Positions 58,759 through 64,000 of a stretch of DNA of 64,000 bases are shown in pieces (position 1 is the stretch's first letter; every line of letters starts with the position of its first letter). A model generated the notes under the pieces. It ran no database searches and was not told the DNA's origin. It saw nothing but the letters and a program-made list of their open reading frames with translations. The DNA comes from Solirubrum puertoriconensis (lineage in GTDB: Bacteria; Bacteroidota; Bacteroidia; Cytophagales; Hymenobacteraceae). A program made the translations under genes and the position numbers. The stretch is from the NCBI RefSeq assembly GCF_001483135.1, contig NZ_LNAL01000006.1:1178003-1242002 (forward strand), given 5' to 3'.

Positions 58759-61407
58759 ATGTCGCTTCCATCAGCCAACCAAGTTCGTCAGCAGTTTCTC
58801 GATTTCTTCGCCTCCAAAGGTCACCACATCGTGCCCTCGGCGCCTATCGTGGTGAAGGACGACCCCACGCTGATGTTCATCAACTCGGGCATGGCCCCGT
58901 TCAAGGATTACTTCCTCGGCAACAAGCCCGCGCCCTTTAAGCGCGTAGCCGATACGCAGAAATGCCTGCGCGTGAGCGGGAAGCACAACGACCTGGAAGA
59001 GGTAGGCTACGACACCTACCACCACACCATGTTCGAGATGCTGGGCAACTGGTCGTTTGGCGACTACTTCAAGAAGGAAGCCATTGCCTGGGCCTGGGAA
59101 CTCCTCACCGAGGTATACAAGCTGCCCAAAGACCGCCTCTACGTAACCTATTTCGAGGGCGACAAGGGCGACAACCTAGGGGCCGACACCGAGACGCAGG
59201 CCCTGTGGCGCCAGTACACCACGGAGGACCGCATCCTGCCCGGCAATAAGAAAGACAACTTCTGGGAGATGGGCGACACCGGCCCTTGTGGCCCCTGCAC
59301 TGAAATCCACATCGACCTGCGCGACGAGGCTGAAGTGGCTCAGCAAGGCGGCGCCGAGCTGGTGAATGCCGACCACCCGCAGGTGGTGGAAATCTGGAAC
59401 AACGTGTTCATGGAGTTCCAGCGCAAAGCCGATGGCTCGCTCGAAAAGCTGCCCGCCCAGCACGTAGATACCGGCATGGGCTTCGAGCGCCTGATGATGG
59501 CCGTGTCGGGCGTGAAGTCGAACTACGACACCGACGTATTCCAGCCGCTGATTCAGTTTATCGCCACGGAAGCCGGCGTGAAGTACACCGGCGCCATGGA
59601 GCCGACGGATATTGCCATTCGGGTAATTGCCGACCACATCCGCACCATCTCGTTTGCCATCAGCGACGGGCAGTTGCCCTCCAATGTAAAGGCCGGATAC
59701 GTAATCCGGCGCATTCTGCGCCGCGCTGTGCGCTACGCATTTACGTTCCTCAACTTCAAGCAGCCCTTCCTGTATAAAGTGGTGCCTATTTTGGCCGACC
59801 ACATGCACGCTATTTTCCCCGAGCTGAAGCAGCAGCAGCAGTTTGTGCAGCGAGTGATTGAGGAAGAGGAAATTGCCTTCTTGAAAACCCTGGAGAACGG
59901 CCTGCGCCGCCTCGATGCGCTGGAAGAATCGTTCAAGCAGCAGGGCAACCTCATCGACGGCAAAACTGCCTTTGAGCTGTACGATACCTTCGGCTTCCCG
60001 CTCGACCTTACGGCTCTTATTGCCCGCGAGAAAGGCCTGAACGTTGATGAGAAAGGCTTTGCTGTAGAAATGGAGCAGCAGAAAAACCGTTCGCGCCGCG
60101 CCGCCGAGCAGGAGCAGAGCGACTGGGTAATTGTGCACTCCTCGGAGGAGCAGCCGCGCTTTGTGGGCTACGATGCCCTTACGGCCGAGGCTCGCATCCT
60201 GCGCTACCGCCAGGTTACGCAGAAAGGCAAAACCGAATACCACGTGGTGCTCGACCAAACGCCGTTCTACGCCGAGTCGGGCGGGCAGGTGGGCGACACC
60301 GGTTATTTGGTTACGCCGCTCTCGAAGGTGCGCGTGATTGATACCCGCAAGGAAAACGACCTCATCGTGCACACCGTGCTCGATTTGCCGCACGACCTGG
60401 AAGCACCCGTAGAGGCTAAGGTTGACGAGGCACGCCGCTTGCTGATCCGCAAAAACCACTCGGCTACTCACCTTATGCACGCGGCTTTGCGCCACGTTCT
60501 AGGTGACCACGTGGCCCAGCGCGGTTCGCTGGTGAACGACAAGCTGCTGCGCTTCGACTTCTCGCACTTCTCTAAAGTAACCGACGATCAGCTGCGCGAG
60601 GTTGAGCACATCGTGAATCAGCGCATTCGCCAGCAAATTCAGCTAGGCGAGGAGCGCAACGTTCCGCTCGACGAAGCCCGTTCGCGTGGCGCCATGGCTT
60701 TGTTTGGTGAGAAGTACGGCGACAGTGTGCGCGTTATTACCTTCGACCCCGAGTACTCCGTGGAGCTTTGCGGCGGCATACACGTGCCGAACACCGGCGA
60801 AATTGGTTTCTTCAAGATTACCTCTGAGTCGGCGGTAGGTGCTGGTGTACGCCGCGTGGAGGCCGTGACGGCCGACTTGGCTGAGCGTTATGTGGAAGAG
60901 CAAATGGACCTGCTGGCCCAAGTGCGCGAAGCCCTAGGTAATCCGCAGCACCTCATCCCAAGCATTCAGAAGTTGTCGGAAGAAGTGGCCACCCTGCGCA
61001 AGCAGCTGGAGCAAGCCGAAACGCAGCAGCTAGGTCAGCTGAAAGACCAGTTGGCCGGCCAGGTGAAGGAATTGAACGGCGTGAACTTCCTGGCTGCTAA
61101 GGTGCCAGCCCGCTCGGCCGATGCCGTGAAGAAGCTCGCCTACGATCTGCGCCAAGTGGTATCCAACCTCGTGCTCGTGCTCGGTGCCGACATCGAGGGC
61201 AAGCCGCAATTAGCCGTTATGATCGACGACGAGTTGGCCAAAGGCGGTAAGCTGAATGCCTCGCAGCTGGTGCGCGAGCTGGCCAAGGATATTCAGGGTG
61301 GCGGCGGCGGTCAGCCATTCTTCGCTACGGCCGGCGGCAAGAACGCCGCTGGGCTTGATGCAGCCATCGGCAAAGCTGAAACCTTAGTTGCTAATACGCT
61401 GGCGTAA
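58759..61407 (+). CDS. alaS: Alanyl-tRNA synthetase
   Basis: Class II synthetase charging and proofreading tRNA-Ala. 882 residues, the normal length. Order: catalytic domain (MFINSGMAPFKDYFLGNKPA, LRVSGKHNDLEEVGYDTYHH, FEMLGNWSFGDYFKKEAI), tRNA-recognition helical domain, editing domain with zinc-type motif HSATHLMHAALR near 575 and CGGIHVPNTGEIG near 670, then a coiled-coil C-Ala domain ending in AKGGKLNASQLVRELAKDIQ and GGGGGQPFFATAGGKN. An ordinary housekeeping gene. Confidence 0.97.
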   Translation: MSLPSANQVRQQFLDFFASKGHHIVPSAPIVVKDDPTLMFINSGMAPFKDYFLGNKPAPFKRVADTQKCLRVSGKHNDLEEVGYDTYHHTMFEMLGNWSFGDYFKKEAIAWAWELLTEVYKLPKDRLYVTYFEGDKGDNLGADTETQALWRQYTTEDRILPGNKKDNFWEMGDTGPCGPCTEIHIDLRDEAEVAQQGGAELVNADHPQVVEIWNNVFMEFQRKADGSLEKLPAQHVDTGMGFERLMMAVSGVKSNYDTDVFQPLIQFIATEAGVKYTGAMEPTDIAIRVIADHIRTISFAISDGQLPSNVKAGYVIRRILRRAVRYAFTFLNFKQPFLYKVVPILADHMHAIFPELKQQQQFVQRVIEEEEIAFLKTLENGLRRLDALEESFKQQGNLIDGKTAFELYDTFGFPLDLTALIAREKGLNVDEKGFAVEMEQQKNRSRRAAEQEQSDWVIVHSSEEQPRFVGYDALTAEARILRYRQVTQKGKTEYHVVLDQTPFYAESGGQVGDTGYLVTPLSKVRVIDTRKENDLIVHTVLDLPHDLEAPVEAKVDEARRLLIRKNHSATHLMHAALRHVLGDHVAQRGSLVNDKLLRFDFSHFSKVTDDQLREVEHIVNQRIRQQIQLGEERNVPLDEARSRGAMALFGEKYGDSVRVITFDPEYSVELCGGIHVPNTGEIGFFKITSESAVGAGVRRVEAVTADLAERYVEEQMDLLAQVREALGNPQHLIPSIQKLSEEVATLRKQLEQAETQQLGQLKDQLAGQVKELNGVNFLAAKVPARSADAVKKLAYDLRQVVSNLVLVLGADIEGKPQLAVMIDDELAKGGKLNASQLVRELAKDIQGGGGGQPFFATAGGKNAAGLDAAIGKAETLVANTLA

Positions 61408-61442
61408 GCAAATGCTTGGGCCCTCGAGGCCGTTTTGAGAAT

Positions 61443-61492
61443 AGTAGCCCCGGTTGAGCTGCCAAGTATTGGTAGTTCAGCCGGGGCTGCTG
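61443..61492 (+). terminator. Terminator after alaS
   Basis: Stem of about 20 bp with several G-U or mismatched pairs (AGCCCCGGTTGAGCTGCCAA facing its partner at 61469-61488), followed by GCTTTTATT. Confidence 0.65.
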
Positions 61493-61614
61493 CTTTTATT
61501 GGGTCGGGCTGCCGAACAGCCTGTGTTTGTAATACATAGTCACGTTGCTACATTCGTAAAGCAAATGCTGCGCGCGGTTCTTGCTCCCCGCGCGGTAGCC
61601 TGTTTTTACCTCTG

Positions 61615-62385
61615 ATGAAGCCGACGTTTTTACGCCTAGGTGCCGCTGCACTGCTTGCCGCATGGCCAGCGTTTGTCTGGGCTCAGCAACCCGTTGCAGC
61701 GGCAAAGCCACGCGTGGAAATTGCCTACTTCGATGCCAAAAGCAACAAGCTACCCACGGCCACGGGAGCCAGTTACCGCTCCGAGGTTCAGTACGAAGAC
61801 AGCGTAACGGCCGTTGAGCGAACCTTTTATGCTAATGGCGGCCGGCGCTCAGTAGCGCCTTACGAGAACTACCGCCTGCGCATTCAGCACGGTGTAAGCC
61901 AGTCGTGGTACGAAAACGGCCAGCTGAAGTGGCACGACACTCGGGTGCATGGCAAGCTGGAGGGCGAGCTGCTGTACTATTACCCCACGGGCAAGCTCAA
62001 GCGTAGCGAGCAATACAGCGCTGGTACTCGCACAGCGGGGACTTGCTTCGGACCCGATGGCAAAGCCGTACCTTATTTTGAATACCTGATAATGCCCGTG
62101 CCGGCTGGCGGGCTGGCCGGCTTGCGTAGCTACCTAGGCGCCAACATTGCTTACCCCGAAGCCGCCCGCGAAGCCGAAGTACAAGGAAAGGTACTGGTAA
62201 GCTTCGTGGTGGATACTACCGGAATGGTGAAGGACGTGCAGGTGAAACAATCGGTGCACCCGTTGCTCGACGCCGAGGCGGTGCGGGTGGTGCAGCAAAC
62301 TCCGCGCTGGACGCCCGGTAGGCGCGACGGGGAACTGGTACCAGTTCAATACGCAGTGCCGGTAGTATTCCGGCTGGAGGAGTAG
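61615..62385 (+). CDS. TonB-like energy-transducing protein with MORN-like repeats
   Basis: 256 residues. Signal peptide (LGAAALLAAWPAFVWAQ). The middle has MORN-type repeats: GVSQSWYENGQLKWHDTRVH and GKLEGELLYYYPTGKLKRSE. The C-terminus is a TonB C-terminal domain: YPEAAREAEVQGKVLVSFVV, VDTTGMVKDVQVKQSVHPLL and DAEAVRVVQQTPRWTPGRRD, ending in VPVVFRLEE. It lacks the N-terminal membrane anchor of true TonB, so it is an exported TonB-domain protein of unknown role. It is paralogous to the partial gene at 63508 and may be part of a duplicated set. Confidence 0.82.
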   Translation: MKPTFLRLGAAALLAAWPAFVWAQQPVAAAKPRVEIAYFDAKSNKLPTATGASYRSEVQYEDSVTAVERTFYANGGRRSVAPYENYRLRIQHGVSQSWYENGQLKWHDTRVHGKLEGELLYYYPTGKLKRSEQYSAGTRTAGTCFGPDGKAVPYFEYLIMPVPAGGLAGLRSYLGANIAYPEAAREAEVQGKVLVSFVVDTTGMVKDVQVKQSVHPLLDAEAVRVVQQTPRWTPGRRDGELVPVQYAVPVVFRLEE

Positions 62386-62450
62386 GCAAACTCCTGCCTG
62401 GCTTTGGGCCATTTGTATGCTTTTTTTATCCACCATTTTTCTATAACCGC

Positions 62451-63425
62451 ATGCGCATTTCTACCCTTGGCTTCGCGGCCGCTTTACTTACTGGCCTCGT
62501 CAACGTGGCGTCGGCATCAGCCCAAACCTTTACTGATCCGGGCTCTTATAACAACTTTATTGTGGCCGAACAGCGCACCATGCTGAAGAAGAACCTGCGC
62601 TACATCAGCAAATCGGCCCACTCCGATAACGAGAAAAAGATTGATGCTCGCCGCGTTGAGTTGGTGAAGCAAACAGAATTGTCGCTGAACAAGCTGGCTA
62701 AAATGCCGGCTTTCAAAGACGATAAGGGCTTTAAGGAACAAACCACGGAAGCTTTTTATCAGCTGCTGAAGGTGTACTCCGAAGATTACAAGGCCGTGGA
62801 CATGCTGGCCGCCACCCGCACGGCCACCGCCGAGAACATGGAGCAGTACTTTAAGCTGCAGGAGGTGGCCGAACGCAAGCTGCAGGCCATCAACGACTCG
62901 GTGGATGCGGCGCAGCAACGCTTCGCCAAGCGTCATGGCATGAGCATCTCAGCCGACCCGGAGGGCGAACGGCTAGCCAAGTTCATGGCCCAGGTTTCGG
63001 AGGTAAATGCCTACCAGCACAAGGTGGTATTGGCGCAGTTCCGCATCGAAAAGTCGAGCGCAAAGCTATCGGATGCCATTTCGGCCCAGGACGCAGTCAG
63101 CTTTGAAGCGGCACGCGTGAAGTTGCTGGAGGATACCAAGGTGGCCTTGACCGAGCTGGCGACTATTCCGGCATTTCGAAACAAAGACACGCAATACCGC
63201 GACGCGGCCAAAAGCTTGGTCAATTTCTACGCTGGCATGTGCCAGAATCAGTTTCCGAAATTTCATGAGCTGATGCTGCGTAAAGACCAACTCACAAAAG
63301 CTGATGTAACGGCCATTAATGGTTATATCAATCAGCTGAACACTGGCAGCCAGAAGTTTACGCAAGCTTATAACCAGGCCGGCAGCAACTTCATGGCGGC
63401 CTACATACCGGTGATGAACGACTAA
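62451..63425 (+). CDS. Secreted protein with an internal duplication (LIC11966-like)
   Basis: 324 residues. Signal peptide (LGFAAALLTGLVNVASASAQ). Two similar helical domains follow. Copy 1 (about 38-118): FIVAEQRTMLKKNLRYISKS through SLNKLAKMPAFKDDKGFKEQ. Copy 2 (about 190-270): KVVLAQFRIEKSSAKLSDAI through ALTELATIPAFRNKDTQYRD. The shared pattern is L-K/T-L-A-x-x-PAFxxxxxF/Y. This may belong to the LIC11966-type surface protein family (from memory). Function unknown. It sits between the two TonB/MORN paralogues. Confidence 0.75.
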   Translation: MRISTLGFAAALLTGLVNVASASAQTFTDPGSYNNFIVAEQRTMLKKNLRYISKSAHSDNEKKIDARRVELVKQTELSLNKLAKMPAFKDDKGFKEQTTEAFYQLLKVYSEDYKAVDMLAATRTATAENMEQYFKLQEVAERKLQAINDSVDAAQQRFAKRHGMSISADPEGERLAKFMAQVSEVNAYQHKVVLAQFRIEKSSAKLSDAISAQDAVSFEAARVKLLEDTKVALTELATIPAFRNKDTQYRDAAKSLVNFYAGMCQNQFPKFHELMLRKDQLTKADVTAINGYINQLNTGSQKFTQAYNQAGSNFMAAYIPVMND

Positions 63426-63507
63426 CCTTCGCCACCTACGACGACATTCGCAGCGGTGCCAACTTTCTGGGGCAGGGGAGTCGGCACCGCTGCTGTATCT
63501 TGGCCGC

Positions 63508-64000
63508 ATGTGTGCATCTCTTTGTATCTCCGCTCAGCACCGCAGTTGGTTGGCCTTGGCACTGCTGTTGGCTGCTCCGGCCGCATCGGCACAGGTAAAA
63601 GTTGTATCTACGCTTGAGCAGCTGGAAGGCCAGAAAGCCGGCATCCGGTACTACGACCGCAACGCCGTACCGCTGCCCGACGCGAAAGGCGCTCATAGCT
63701 ACGACATCATGCGCCGGGCCGATAGCCTAGGTGTAAAATGGCGCGTGCGGCGCTACACCGTGCAGGGGCATCAGCAACTCCTCGATGCAGGTTTCAGCAG
63801 CGATTTGCCCCACGGTACGCTGCAGGCCCGCAGCCGCGAGTGGTACCCCAATGGCCAGCTGCGCGAAGATGTGAGCTACCGCAACGGCAAGCCCGATGGG
63901 CCCATGAAAACCTACTTCCCCGATGGCAAGCTCCGCCGCGACCAGCAGGTGCGGGCTGGTACCGTGGTAAAAGGGGAGTGTTACGGCCCCGGCGGCCAAG
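63508..64000 (+). CDS. TonB/MORN-type exported protein, paralogue (partial, C-terminus beyond right edge)
   Basis: 164 residues seen. Signal peptide (SWLALALLLAAPAASAQ). MORN-type repeats are visible: REWYPNGQLREDVSYRNGKP and DGPMKTYFPDGKLRRDQQVR, close to those of the protein at 61615 (shared core GKLxR...AGT...G-x-C-x-GP-x-G). A TonB C-terminal domain is expected beyond the edge. A TATCTTGG sequence, six nt before the ATG, could be a weak -7 box. No stop appears in the window, so the gene is cut only by the window. Confidence 0.75.
   Translation, partial: MCASLCISAQHRSWLALALLLAAPAASAQVKVVSTLEQLEGQKAGIRYYDRNAVPLPDAKGAHSYDIMRRADSLGVKWRVRRYTVQGHQQLLDAGFSSDLPHGTLQARSREWYPNGQLREDVSYRNGKPDGPMKTYFPDGKLRRDQQVRAGTVVKGECYGPGGQ

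Noticed and set aside
59176-60495. Long minus-strand open frame (439 codons) opposite alaS
   Set aside because: It is the shadow of the GC-rich alaS codons; its translation is low-complexity and alaS is unmistakable on the plus strand. Similar shadows opposite ispG (27710-28651), leuS (35903-36634) and the zinc-ribbon gene (4099-4872) were rejected for the same reason.
1-64000. CRISPR arrays, insertion sequences, prophage or integrative elements
   Set aside because: No repeat-spacer pattern, transposase, integrase or att-like direct repeats were seen. The repeated CCTAGG words are too short and too dispersed to be a mobile element.

Overview
The window looks like ordinary chromosomal DNA from a GC-rich member of the Bacteroidota, most likely Hymenobacter or a close relative. 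The genus is an inference. The support is: Bacteroidota-type -7 promoter boxes (TAnnTTTG) before many genes, a type III glutamine synthetase, the long form of IspG, a Porin_10-like outer-membrane protein, a CrtA-like carotenoid oxygenase, several short conserved Cytophagales-type proteins, and frequent GTG/TTG starts. I see no rRNA, tRNA, CRISPR array, insertion sequence, prophage or replication origin.

Layout. 1-6.7 kb (minus strand): miaB (cut by the left edge), pabB, a TPR protein, a zinc-ribbon coiled-coil protein, a Nif3-like protein and a SMUG2-like DNA glycosylase. 6.8-11.7 kb (plus): lpxK overlapping a putative porin, then miaE and a secreted protein. 11.8-20.9 kb: a GH2 glycosidase, a secreted protein often mislabelled asparagine synthetase B, a MacB-like permease, an XRE-type regulator after a 775-bp non-coding stretch, mtaB and a pirin. 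21-31 kb: an LTA-synthase-like membrane phosphotransferase, GSIII glutamine synthetase with a clear promoter/operator region, a quinone oxidoreductase, a decayed pseudogene, ispG and a HAD phosphatase. 31-42.9 kb: small conserved proteins, an acyltransferase, leuS, crtA-like, a stress flavoprotein, ACP phosphodiesterase, zinc alcohol dehydrogenase, SlyD-like FKBP and a beta-propeller lipoprotein. 42.9-53.6 kb: an SF1 helicase, peptide deformylase, amidohydrolase, sterol-desaturase-like enzyme, MMPL/RND transporter, a small Cys/Lys-rich secreted protein and a cell-wall amidase. 53.9-64 kb: a SUKH protein, thyA, a class IV aminotransferase (pabC candidate) directly after dprA, a MerR regulator, alaS, and two TonB/MORN paralogues flanking an internally duplicated secreted protein; the second paralogue runs off the right edge.

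Functional links. MiaB, MiaE and MtaB all modify the base next to the tRNA anticodon. PabB, the PabC candidate and ThyA belong to folate/thymidylate metabolism. IspG, the CrtA-like enzyme and possibly the sterol-desaturase-like protein touch isoprenoid and carotenoid chemistry. LpxK, the porin, the LTA-synthase-like protein and the amidase serve the envelope.

The most unusual signal is not a gene. The palindrome CCTAGG occurs about 80 times by hand count, where base composition alone predicts about 20 and CTAG is normally depleted in bacteria. It lies mostly inside genes, as Leu-Gly or Pro-Arg codons, and also in intergenic and terminator DNA, so it resembles a highly iterated palindrome such as cyanobacterial HIP1. 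Other points worth a look are promoters that almost touch their start codons, an inverted repeat before the glnA promoter, an orphan terminator that may end a small RNA, and the pseudogene before ispG.
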